A DNA stretch of 64,000 nucleotides. Origin: Ulva prolifera. Lineage: Eukaryota > Chlorophyta > Ulvophyceae > Ulvales > Ulvaceae. Both the position numbers and the translations under genes were made by a program. Positions 44,337-55,417 of the stretch are shown here, piece after piece. The stretch covers positions 1,681,713 through 1,745,712 of the forward strand of contig CM041201.1 of assembly GCA_023078555.1 (NCBI GenBank), read 5' to 3'. Under the pieces are notes generated by a model, which worked only from the letters and a program-made list of their open reading frames with translations, was not told the origin of the DNA and did not search any database. Within the stretch, counting starts at the first letter, position 1; every line of letters starts with the position of its first letter.

Positions 44337-47063
44337 TCAAATGAATTCTTCATCGTCACTGTCACTCTCTGCAACGTCAGTGCCACTGTGTAGCAGGTCT
44401 CTCCTACCTGGGTACCCCATCTTGCTGAGTGTAATGAAAGTCATGCCAGGTGGGCCTGGGACAACGACACACGGACAATGTACCTGCCTCAAGAATAATG
44501 CATATGGATACCCCATTGCCTTCCTCTTTTCAGACAGGAAGACAGCCCTGGGTACTGAACATGCCCCAAATGCCGGATCGTCATTGTAGGCTGTCTCTAG
44601 ACCAGCCCCATCCCGGACAACCAAGTGGTCCCACAATGTCCCTACAGCCAGCCTCGCCTCATCACCACGCCACTCCATGCCGTTCCGTCTCACCAACAGA
44701 ATCTGCTTGATCTCGAGAATGCAGTGGTTGAGGCTTCTAGCGGATCGGTAAGGCACGTACACGAAGTTATCTGTCTTCTCCCTACCATGCGACTCCGTGC
44801 CTGCAGAGGTGCGCACAACCCATGCGCCAGACTGGATTGTGGCAGTGTCTGAACACATCACCTCCGCGGGTGTATCCTGTGGCCATTCCCTCCGGCCGAG
44901 TATGCTGTTGTATTCCCCTTTGACGTGCTTCTCAGTCAACACACCTGCTATGGCAAGAGGGCCACGAACTGAATGAGATTGTCTTGCAACCTTAGCCGCC
45001 ATTCCATGTAAAACTTCCGCAAATTGCGTGACCTGCAGTCCACCCGATATCTACAAAATATGAGACAATACGGGTCCAGATCGAAACTGCATTTGAAACA
45101 TGCAAGCCATGAACGGCACATGCAGAACTTCACCTCATCATGGTCTTCCCCTGTGTGAGCCGGTGTCAGCTTGTGGAGAGCCGTGCCATAGTCATCACCA
45201 TCGTCAAGGGGTCTAACCGGTGGACGTCTCCTGATGCAATTTAGCGGGCCGTCGACACCCGGATGTTTGTTCAGATGATTTCTCAGTCCCATCTGCGTCA
45301 GACAAACATTGGCCGATGCACCAGCAGCACGGACGGTTGAGTGCCCTTTGATGAACTTCTTGGTCCATCTCACCACCCGCTCGCCAAAATCCTCACGCAA
45401 GAACGCACCAGGCAATGTCGCCAGTACCTGCGCGGGTATGTGTGCAAAGCATCTATGCACCAAGCATGTGAGCATTGATGCATTCAAATTCGCCTCAGCA
45501 TACTCACCAAACTGAAAGATTTCCCGCTGCGCTAGCCGAATTTGGGCAGTTGTGTGCTGCCCTGGACGGTAATGCAAGAAGTACAATGCGTATTTGCGCA
45601 AATGGCCCCACATCTTCAGGATTCCTGGGTGAATGCTGGATCGGAAGTGATAGAATGCAATCGCTCCTGCTATCTCAATGAATGTATTACACTCTTCAAA
45701 CAACCATTTCGACATGGGCACATTCCTGCAATCAATTATCTAGTCAGCTGCCAGTCTTGACAATGTAAAGCAGTGTAAGCTTAAGTGAGGAAGGGTGGCC
45801 CCCATGCAGATGGAGACTCTTTGACAACCTGCACTGTGGCAAATATCCGTCGAGGGCAGTGTTCCACACCTTAACGACGGAGGGCGCCGATTGTACGCAC
45901 ACGGATACTTCAAGGTGGAGAGGAACATGTCCATTCGGTGTAGCAGAGAAGGGGCAAGGCAGAATGCCTTGCCATTTACCTTAAACGGGGAATTGCTGCT
46001 GCATATAAGAGTCATAAAGGCGCGGAATAGGGCGTACAAGATGGAATGCGACATGGGCTCCACGAAAGTTGTCTGGAAACTGCAAGATGATGAGAGTAAC
46101 CAGTGTGGGTCTCGACAGTCACAAACTCTAAAGCCCACCACAATGTTACGAGGCACATCCGTTAAGATGAATGTCGAGCATACTCATAACTCCGGAGGCC
46201 AGACTCCTGGAATGGGTTCACTCCACGGGACCCAAGCTCTTTATGCTCGTCATTGGCAGCCTTGTACCGCCGTCTCCAGATCTTGCGGCAATCTACAACC
46301 ATCGTGTGTTGAGTATTGTAGGTCACCTATGATGCATACCAACTTGCATGCTAATGCTTACCTCTGCTCAGAAGAATCTGATCTTTGCTGTTAGGATCAG
46401 ATGTTACTGCTCCGCCGTTGCTAGCCTCGGCCGGAAGTGGGTTGGCAGCAGCGGCAGCTTGGCTCTTTGCGGCAGCAGATGCACTGCGAATTCGATGCTT
46501 TTCGTCGGAGATGGCCACGGACTCTAGGGCTTCTTGGTTTGGCTCCCCTTGTGAGCCGAATGAGACCTCCACTTGCTCCCACTCCTAAAGCAGCAACAGC
46601 ATGAAACAATTGCAGCAGGGACGCGACACGACGGGTTTGTCAGGCACTGTCCGCGTGTTGTGTTGAGTAATGCAATACGTCAGTATCAAGCAAAGATGAT
46701 ACGGTTGTGTAGACCACACCTTGGTTGTGCAATCAAAGACAACAGCCGGGCATGCAGAGGTATAGCCACAGAATGCTGTCCACTCGAGCTTGACCCCATT
46801 GGACAGCAAGCGAATTCCCCGGATGCCACATTTGTCACATCCACGAAACCCGGTATGGCCTGTGGTCAACGCCCAACTTCGTCTTGCAGGAGTGTCTGCG
46901 AAGGCAAACACAAAGATAGGGTACACTTTGCGGAACTTCTTTCGATAGCTGTCCCAGACCTTTATGGGCTTCCCTGTGATCTTCGTATGCCCTACATGGG
47001 GAGTAAGGTATGTGGTGCACGAAATGACGGTTTAAGAGATCAAATGCATAGCCAGATGTGCAT

Positions 47064-47109
<46 letters not shown>

Positions 47110-49308
47110 GGGACCAGACGCACACAACGATCAACCGCACATGAGCCTCATTGGGGCTGTGAGGTGGCAACCGCACCACTGTTATCGACCACCCCAAGTA
47201 CCTCATGATCCTTGAACTGTTGGAGGAGCAAAGCTGTGAATTCACTCAGGTTTGTGGGCTCCTTCTCGCCTCCGATATAGGCCATGGGGAAGCATGCCAG
47301 ATCGGTGTGACACATAAATCCTGGCAGGTCGATACACTTAAGACCCACCACAGTGGTTGATGCTCGACCATGATCGTGCAATTGCACACCGTCAACAAAC
47401 AAAGCGAACATCAAGGCGAGTTCATCTCCATCACCGGTCATAACTTCGTCAGTTGGATCCGGGTTTGCTTCATCATCTATGGTATCGGGGTCAGTAGCCG
47501 CACCAGTGGCCCCCACAGGCGTTGGTTGGGCAACAAAAGAGCCCACACTTTCGGATGACAAGGCAGAAAGGGCGCCACCATGAGCAGTGTCCAAACGTTT
47601 GTACAATGGAGACTGCAGCATGGCCTGAGTGCGTGTGCCTGCGTACCTGGCAAAGAGAGGCTCTCCAAACAGGTGGTTGACAACGTCTTTAAGCTGGAGG
47701 ATGTACGCACTGCATGCAATCGAGCTAAGGTAAGGTACCGCGTCAGCTCTCGGCATGTTGTCATCACAGCGGCTACTAATTGAAGGTGCACAACACTGCA
47801 GGGGCACGGCACAACGCATTCACACATTGACAACATGTGTACTTTAAGTGTCATCACACAGCCGAGCGCACAAGGGCTTACCTTCGGACAGGATAGACCT
47901 GCTTGTTCTTCTTTCGATACCGAAGGTTGCCGCAATTAGGGCATCTTTCACCTGATCTGGCAAGTCTCGCACTCTTCTTCAATTGTCGTCCATATACGTG
48001 CGGGCACTGCCCATTGTCACACATGTCATATGTGTAGTCTTCGTTGGTTTGTAGGCATAAGATGCCCTTGATGAGGTACTCAGATCTACACAGTACATCA
48101 ATGACCCAATGGACGGGCAGTGACATCCGGTAGCTACTCATCACAAACAGCCAGAGCCTAAATCGATGCGAAGCGGAGAAGAAGACATCCCGCCACTAGC
48201 ACATCAGCTACATACCGTGGCATTATATTCTTGCTGGATTTAAGGAAACCACCGTAGGCTAGCATCTTGCAGATATAGTCAAGGCATTCACACGTCATGC
48301 TCCCCTTCAACTTGAGCCATGCCAGGCAGTAACTTGCCTGGGATACAGTCACAGTACTTCCTTCTGCAACCAAAGCATTGGGTTGTTGTTGATACCACCT
48401 GATGGTGTTTGCTCGCGGTTCTGGAGCCTCTGTGTTTGCCAGCGCTGCTTGCTGACATGCCATTTTCTCTAACAATTCTTCATTGAATCCTGCAACAGAA
48501 ATACTGTTGTCCCAACGGCGACCTTGGTCTTGTGCTGCTCTCAGAATGGCCCGAGCATCGGGTTCAACCCCACCCCGCTGCCGGTGTTCCTGCTCCGCAA
48601 ACAGTAACAAGTCTTGCAGACCCTGAACACAAGAACACTCGGACGTGGACTTCAGCATCATACTGCAGGCTGGCGTAGCTGGCCGGGGAAGGAGGGCAGT
48701 GGGCAGGGGGATGACGCTGCTAGGGCGGAGGGAAGGTGGGTTTCGGTATATGTAAGTCTACGTACACTCACCCACTCCTCATCGTCGTACTCAAAGTCAA
48801 ATGTCTTGTCCTCGATAGGATCTTCGTCGGGTATCTCTTCCTCATCGGACTCAGTGGCGTCCAAAATGGCCAAACCTGTCCTGCCCTCCAATGACTTGAC
48901 CAAGTGAGCCGGAGGGACGGACAAAATAGAAGGTTGCACACTCTGATCTTCAGCATGCTGGACACCTCTGTCGTAGAGATCGTCCAGCGCCGGAAGTGCA
49001 TCTTGGATCGAATGATGTGGCGCAACTTCTGCGTTGGAGGGTTCACGATCGAAATTGCTTCCAGGCGCACGATTGTTCTCACAACCGTCGGACACCGCCG
49101 GCCGATGATGTTTCGGAATACATAGACTACGTTCACCTTTTGCTACGAGCTCTGCATTTCGAACATGCTTATCGGACGTTAGATGTCGGCCAAGGTTATC
49201 GCCATATGCAAACTCTTTCCCACATTTATCACAAAACCACTGGTAATTTCCAATACAAATGAATTCTGCCTGCAGGGATCCCGGTTCGGCTCTGACACGC
49301 TTGGGCAT
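44337..49308 (-). CDS. element 1 transposase, ten exons, intact frame
   Basis: Exons (minus strand): 49308-48772, 48622-48216, 48085-47882, 47709-47202, 46980-46720, 46584-46362, 46292-46184, 46079-45870, 45725-45134, 45032-44337. All have GT donors and AG acceptors, all phases agree, and the total is 3,747 nt, giving 1,248 residues plus stop. Domains: a C2H2 finger (C26, C29, H42, H48); a zinc-ribbon-like region about residues 330-380 (CDNGQCPH ... CPNCGNLRYRKKN); a core with FALFVDGVQLHDHG (Asp near 489) and LPGFMCHTDLACFPMAYIGG; then WALTTGHTGFRGCDKCGIRG. The C-terminal third has WGHLRKYALYFLHYRPGQ and LVHRCFAHIPAQVLATLPGA. The layout resembles TNP2-type (Transposase_21) CACTA transposases: a DG motif in the core, then a G-C-x-x-C knuckle. 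The start was chosen because it lies just before the finger and matches element 2's short N-terminus. The exact superfamily is not certain; catalytic acids cannot be assigned by eye. Confidence 0.75.
47064..47108 (+). repeat. 45-bp poly-G tract
   Basis: An uninterrupted run of G lies in intron 4 of the element 1 transposase (C-run on the transcript, close to a 3' splice site). Length is likely unreliable in any assembly. It could form G-quadruplexes. Confidence 0.95.
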
Positions 49309-50083
49309 CCCAGATGCGACGCCCGAGCCCCAAGACCCACCTACAGCGGCCAGGAACAGCAAGACCAGCAACATAGCGGCACGTATGATGTCTGGGACGT
49401 GGGCGCAATTTAGCTCCACGTGTAGAATACAAACGTTTACCGCAATTAGAATGGCACGACCTGACACAAGCTGAGTTCCCCCAAAACCACTGAGCTACCG
49501 CACAACTATCCGACTGGAACAGAACGGATGAAACTGATGTGTACAAACATGATCTCATTACTATTCGATCTCTTCATTTTTATCAGCAGAATGCACGAGG
49601 TTTGCGCCGATCTCGCATTGCAGCGTGCTCATCTGAGCTCACCTCTGCAAGTGGCGCACTCCACACATGCGCCATTGCCGTACTTTTGAGCCCCAAGACC
49701 ATGATATCTTCGATCGATCTGCATCTCTGAAGCATTGATAATGCCAGTGATCGAGAATAACAAAGTCCTCGGCACCCCAGGCCCGTTTTTACTTGGTTTA
49801 CGAGCAATGTACAACGACGGCCCCCTCGAACACAGCGCACCTCGGCCCGTGGCGCACCATCACTGTGCGCGACCGTTGATGGCCGGACACGATATCGGCC
49901 GCCTGAAGACGCCGCTAGCCAAACCACTTAGATCAGATCACTATGCAAGCACTAGGTAAGGTATCCCAAGCTTCAGAACGCCATTTGGCGCATTTCGCCG
50001 AAAGTTACGAGTTGGCGCATGTGTAGTCGGCGCACCCGTCCTGACAGCGCACCCTAGTGAGCGAGTCTGGCATCTGGCCTGTG
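49309..50083. repeat. element 1 right subterminal region with GGCGCAC motifs
   Basis: TGGCGCAC-type words occur at about 49655, 49672 (inverted), 49852, 49985, 50012, 50029 and 50047, ending in the terminal repeat. This is the 5' flank of the transposase gene, so promoter and putative protein-binding sites overlap here, as in other CACTA elements. Confidence 0.6.
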
Positions 50084-51739
50084 AGGGAGGTATCTGTCTT
50101 CGCAGCTGAAGGCCAACGGCGAAGCCTCGCTGGGATCCCCGGATGTGCCCCAGTCTACACCCCAGTCTATTACCTCCGCCAAGTTCAGCTCAGGTGGTAG
50201 ATGGGCAAAAGACGGCACACCGTTTTCAGTTGCGGTCTGCAGTGTATTGTCATTCTTGAAGGTCTTCGCAAACTCAATTTGCAGGGCCCGCACTCCCTAC
50301 AAACGTCCCCGCTGGAGGTCACAGGCCTCCGGGGTTGAGTACTCCATTGTGATGTAGTTGTGTCAGCAGGTACATTTGTAAGCGTACTTGAATACAACAT
50401 CGGTTCATACCGTTTCTGCGTTTTTAGCTTTCACTAGGCCAACAATGTCTTTGCGTAGGGAGTCTCTAAACAGTTTCGAGATCAAGCCTGGAACGGCTTC
50501 CTTCCTCTGCTCGAAAATGCCCCCGAGACCTGTCAATGTGTCGTTCACCACATCTTCACCGAAACTCTAGGGGGCTTCCGCCAAGAGCTTGCTGAGTTCG
50601 CCGGTCTTGTTCTTGTTGAACAGCCAAGACAAGAACATCACATCGAATGCAGCTCTTACCTTGCGTGCATTATTGGTGTTGTGACTCTTGGTGAAATGCC
50701 TGAAAACAGCTTTGGCGAGCCTCGCTGCCAACGGCTTGTGGTGTTTGGCAGCGAAACGCTTGATGCATGAAAGCGTCATCCTCAGCACTTCTGTGCGCTC
50801 CCTCCGAAAGCTAAATGCCGTCCGCAGTTGATCAAGGCCTTCTAGGCTCTAAAAATTGGTGTTTCTAAGATTACAAACACGTTCCATATGGTATGATATC
50901 GCATGTACATTTGTCGCTGAAGGTAATGTGCATACAAGGCGCCGAGTGGGCTCGTGCGAAGCGACATTGTTTGAAAATCAGTGGATCGGTCAACGCACCA
51001 ATGTCACACAGTCCCTGGCCCAACCGAGCTTGCCTCGTAGTTGCTTGCGAATGAGTTGGGACACGACCGCCCCAGGGAAAAGAGAAGCTCCGAGTCTATG
51101 GATGTCTGCTCCCAAGTACACACTGATATGGATGAAGGCTTCCATCGAAACTCGCGGCGTGTAAAGTTCGAGATCTCTCAATAATTTCTTTTCTACCTAC
51201 ATGCGGCCGGGTTGAGCTGGCTCGGTCTAGGCGAATTCGAATGGACACATAACAACAACAGTGACTCCCGAGGCAGTGGATGCCAACGCCATTAGGTTAA
51301 CCAATCGTACCTTTGTGGGATCGCGGTATGTCTTCTTGCCATTTTTACTTCCCGCCTTCGGCGCAACGTGGGTCGGGACGCGAGAGTTTGGCGACTCCAT
51401 CCGCATGACTCCAACGAGCCCCTTCTTTCCTGCAGTCGCCAGCTTCCACACCTCGTCTTTTTGATAAGCTACATACACCACGTCCACAAAAATCGCCTCT
51501 GCTGTGTCCGCGTCAACGCCAGCAATGCCTGGAATGTAAAAGAAGCGTTGTGTTGTCTTGGCGTGCACCTTCCGGACGAAAGTATCCTGGCGATCATTGA
51601 GGAAAGTTTCGATGCATTCACTTTCTTTTTTCCGTAGACTAATACACACTTCTTCGTTGCCAAGGAGGACCAGTATGGCCTCAAGCTTCCTCACAGCGAT
51701 GGTCTGCGTCTCCTCTTCCGTTCTACGAATTGACTACGA

Positions 51740-52780
51740 GATACGAATTCGATGCACGCAACACATCCGTGCGAATTGAGATAACCTGGGGAGCCCCACC
51801 GGCAGACGACGGGGCTGTGAGCTGTTATTTCGAATGGCTGCACGACTTCTCGCGACTAGGGCGACGTGGTGGCGTCCGCTAGACACCCACCCATGTAGCC
51901 ACACAGCTAGAGTTCGCCTGTGACGCTAATGAGTCCGCGTTTTGCACGAAGGGCAAGAAGGTTGTGACATAAGCACGAAAACAAAAATATTCCGCGGTAT
52001 ATGTGATGTCAATTGCTTGCCATGTGCGCAAATGTGCGATCGTGACGACCCGTACTGAGTTGTCCGTTTGCTGACGGTAATTAACTAACCGACCTTCGCT
52101 GGAAGTGTCATAGACAGCCGACTCCATCAGCAACCAACGTTTAGGGGCGCTTTATCGGTGCCTATGTGTGTGCCGCTTGATGACCCCGCTGACCCCGGTG
52201 TTGACGGCCATTGATATTTGCGGATTCCTGCAGTAGGGATACACCAACTCCGCACCCAGACCTCTTGGCCAGACGCGGCAACAACAAAACGGATTCAGGA
52301 AGATTTCAGACTGGATCGTGTGCAGCGAGAGTGGCTATCCCGACGTTGCAGACAGGCTTGTGCCCATAATACCTGCATATACTTGTGGTCTACCGGCCAG
52401 TCATCCACTCGAAACAGTAGATGAGTCCTGGGTTGCAGGTCTGAATAGGAGTAATGTCGATATTATCTCATAGTTATGGCTATGCAGGTGGCTCTTTCAC
52501 AAGATTGGCGCACCACTGGCCGTGCCAGTGTGATCAGATTCAACACTGAATATGTACCATTGCCTGATACCACAGCTGAGAATGAATGATTAGATTCCTT
52601 TGGCTTGAGAACCTGCATGTTGTGCTATCTGCTGTTTGCTTTGTTGTAGCCCATGTCGATACTTGGCTGCTACCGCCCAATGTAACATATCAGAGTTGCA
52701 TTGCTGTCAATGCAGTGTGTTTCGAGTCTGTGAGTGTGTTGTTGTTCTCCTCTACTAAACTTGTGTTCGATATAGAATTT
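51740..52780. other. spacer between the two genes of element 2
   Basis: No coding sequence recognised. It corresponds in position to 43283-44336 in element 1. One family motif (TTGGCGCACCACTGG) occurs at 52504. Confidence 0.4.
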
Positions 52781-53055
52781 TGCATTACCCGGATTGCTAA
52801 AAAAATTTGGACGGCCTGGAGGTGGCTCTGTCACATCGGTGCCCGAAAATATGTACCTGTCCGGATTCAATGAATCACACCTCTTGTTTAATGACATTTT
52901 GCGACAGTAAACAAGCTTTCAATACCCGGACCGCTGCTTTTTTTTTTGTGGACAACCTGCTTGGCCACTTGGAGCTGGTTGTGTCAGATCAGTGCCGGAA
53001 AATTATGCAGACGTCCGGATTCCATCGATCACTGCACTTGTTTAATGACATTTCT
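52781..53055. repeat. imperfect tandem duplication, about 125-bp unit
   Basis: 52781-52900 and about 52920-53050 share TACCCGGA, a homopolymer (A7 or T9), GGTGGCT/GCTGG...GTCA, AAAATATG/AAATTATG, GTCCGGATTC and TTGTTTAATGACATTT in the same order. It lies just downstream of the transposase stop in element 2. Confidence 0.65.
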
Positions 53056-55417
53056 TCTAGAGTGCCTACCACCTTTGTAGTGTTACATGGCATTAGCTAG
53101 TAAAGAGGACTAGTGCTGCACTAGTCACGATGAACCGCCCCCGCCACTATCATCCTCTTGAGATTGTCCACAAGCCGCCTCAAACAACAAGTCCCGCCTG
53201 CCTGTGAACCCCATCTTACTAATGGTAATAAAGTAATCGCCTTTCTCGCGATCTGGTATATACACACATGGGCATGCAATCTGCCGAATATGGACAATGT
53301 GATTGTAACCCTTCTTACGGCGAGTAGGAGACATGAACAAGGCACGAGGAATGGAACATGCCCCTCGTGTAGGATCGTCGTTGAATGCAGTCTCGAGGCC
53401 TGCGCCTTCTCGTATACTGAGGTTGTCCCACAGCGTACCTACAGCTAGCCTAGCCTCGTCATTGGGCCACCCCATCCCCTGCCTGTGCACCAGCATCAGG
53501 TGCTTGATCTCCATGATGCACGCATTATGCTTCGTTCTCGATCGGAACGGTACGTACACGAACTGGTCAGTGTGCACACGTGTGTCCGGCCATCTGCCGA
53601 AGAACCCACTGCTGTCCTAATCACAAATGCCCCACTCTGGATGGTTGCAGAGTCCGAACACATCACCGTGGCCTGAATCCCCCCGTCCCACACCACACAG
53701 CCAGTGGGGACGTGGAAGTTTCCCCTGACATGCATCTCTCTTAAAACCCCCGCCAACTCCAGCTCACCTACGACTTGATGCGATCGTCCGGCTTTGGCAG
53801 CCATCTCTTCCAAAACCGCTGCAAACTTTAAGCCCTGCAACACACTCAGCGTTGCGAAGCCTTTCCTCAATGCACAATTCACACAAGAGCATCAAAGAGC
53901 ATGCTTGATGTTCGAGAAACTGACCTCGTCGCCATCGTCTCTAGTGAAGGCTAGCTTTAGCTGATGCAACGCTGTTCCATAAACATCACCTGGGTCCATA
54001 TCCCTGGAGGAGGTGGGTGGCCTGATTCGTAATAACGGCGCATCAATACCTGGATGTTCTTGCTGACAAATCCTCAAACCCATCTCTACCAGGCACACAC
54101 CAGCTGAGGCCCTGGGCGCCTGCTTCGTGGAGTGTCCCGTGATCTTGCCCTTGGTGCGTCGTACTAACCTCTCCCCCCAATCTTCTCTAAGATAGGCTCC
54201 TGGTAATGTGGACAGGACTTGATAAGGCAAATGGGCAAAACACCTATGAATGAGGAGAGTCAGCGTCTTGCATCGCAGGTGCTCCTCTGCGTATTCTCCA
54301 AACTGAAACATCTCCTTCTGGGGCGCCAGGACCTGAGATTCTGTATGTTGTCCGGGTCGATAATGCAAAAAGTATATAGCAAACTTCCGTAAATGAGTCC
54401 ACATCTTCAAGATTCCTGGGTGGACTTCATCCCTGGCAACATAAAATAGCATGGCACCTGTGACCTCCACAAACGTGTTGACCTCCTCAAAGAGCCATCT
54501 ACTGACTGCAATTCCTCTGCACCGTGGTCACTGTGGAGATAATGTAAAGCTTACAGCAGGAGTCGACGCCGTGGCTGTGGCACAACATAGACCTTCACAA
54601 CACACATGTTGAGTCTTGGAGGAGTGCGGTTATAAGCCGAGGGGTACTTGAACTTGTCGGTAAAGGTATCCAATCTGTCTTTCAAGTTTCTTGGCAAACT
54701 GAACTTCCGGCCATCCACTTTGAGGCCATTACCGGTGTGGCAAATGAGCTCCAAGAAATTACGCACAAGAGCGTACAGAATCGAGTGCGAAACGGGTTCG
54801 ACAAATGTATGCTGGAAACTGCATTGCACCGACTTTCGACGATCGAGCTTTGCCAAAATTAATACTAGTCCGAAATCAAAACACATAATGAGCAGTGGGC
54901 GGGACTGGTGATGGGGGTGGGAACACACTCATATCCCTTCAGGTCACTGGCCTGAAAAGAGTTCACACCGCAACACCCGAGGGTTTTATGCTTCTCATTT
55001 GCGTATTTAAACCTCTCCTCCCATTTGGCCCGACACTCTATGTGTAGAACGGATGTGAATTCAATGGATGCAAACATGGAATGAAGCATGAACAAGCATA
55101 CAAGGGCGTCCCACTTTTAATGCAGCAAAGACGAAGTATGTGTTATGGCACGCACCTCTGGTGAGCCGACGCTGTTCGGTCGAGTTTGGATCAGCTGTGA
55201 GACCCCCCTCCAGCGGCGAGGGGCGGCAGAGGGAACATTGCCTCTGAGTCCCGGGTGATTTGGTCAGCCTCTTCACTACGGATTCGGTGAACGGCATCAG
55301 TGATCCTGAATGTGGCGAGTGCTGCCTGGTCAGGTTGCCCCTTCCTCCCGAATTGAACCTTGATGGCCTTCCAGGGAGTATCCTGCGGAGCCAATCACGA
55401 AGGTCTGAACAAATGTA

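Larger units (their letters stand above)
38959..50083 (-). mobile_element. element 1: CACTA-like two-gene transposon, apparently intact
   Basis: Inverted ends: CACAGGCCAGATGCCAGACT at 38959 and the same 20 bases in complement ending at 50083, followed on both sides by GCTCAC- and GGTGCGC-type words. It is flanked by AG on both sides (38957-38958 and 50084-50085). Removing it with one AG rejoins an exon of element 2's second gene in frame. The 11,125-bp element holds a complete ten-exon transposase (49308-44337) and a second gene (43282-40427), both on the minus strand. It is younger than element 2. With an intact transposase frame and well-preserved ends it is the best candidate here for a currently active element. 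Confidence 0.88.
37607..51694 (-). pseudogene. element 2 second gene (TNPA-like position), interrupted by element 1
   Basis: Spliced minus-strand gene. Exon 1 lies at about 51694-51311 (RKLEAILVLLGNEEVCISLR, TTQRFFYIPGIAGVDADTAE), exon 2 at about 51190-50950 (VSMEAFIHISVYLGADIHRL), exon 3 from 50848 (FAAKHHKPLAARLAKAVFRH), exon 4 near 50570-50400 (SLRKDIVGLVKAKNAET), and exon 5 from about 50293. Exon 5 is broken at 50084 by element 1 and resumes at 38958 (CEDRYLP joined to RPCEQKDRRLRQPTE, in frame). Later exons encode acidic segments (NEFSSDDEDESADARRQLAA) and a Lys/Arg-rich end (SKRRRTTSRPKTKLSP; last exon ends at 37607 with ASQRRKQPSTRLAAK). All parts have counterparts in element 1's second gene. 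By analogy with CACTA elements the product may bind the subterminal motifs, but no known DNA-binding domain is visible. The start codon is uncertain. Confidence 0.65.

Noticed and set aside
50046..50059. CCCTAGTG read as a CACTA-type terminus
   Set aside because: The inverted repeat with 38959 extends 24 bp further outwards to CCTGTG at 50083, and only that boundary restores the interrupted exon.
50054..50293. Minus-strand frame ending DARLAH
   Set aside because: The last residues are read from element 1's terminal repeat; the real exon is cut at 50084.
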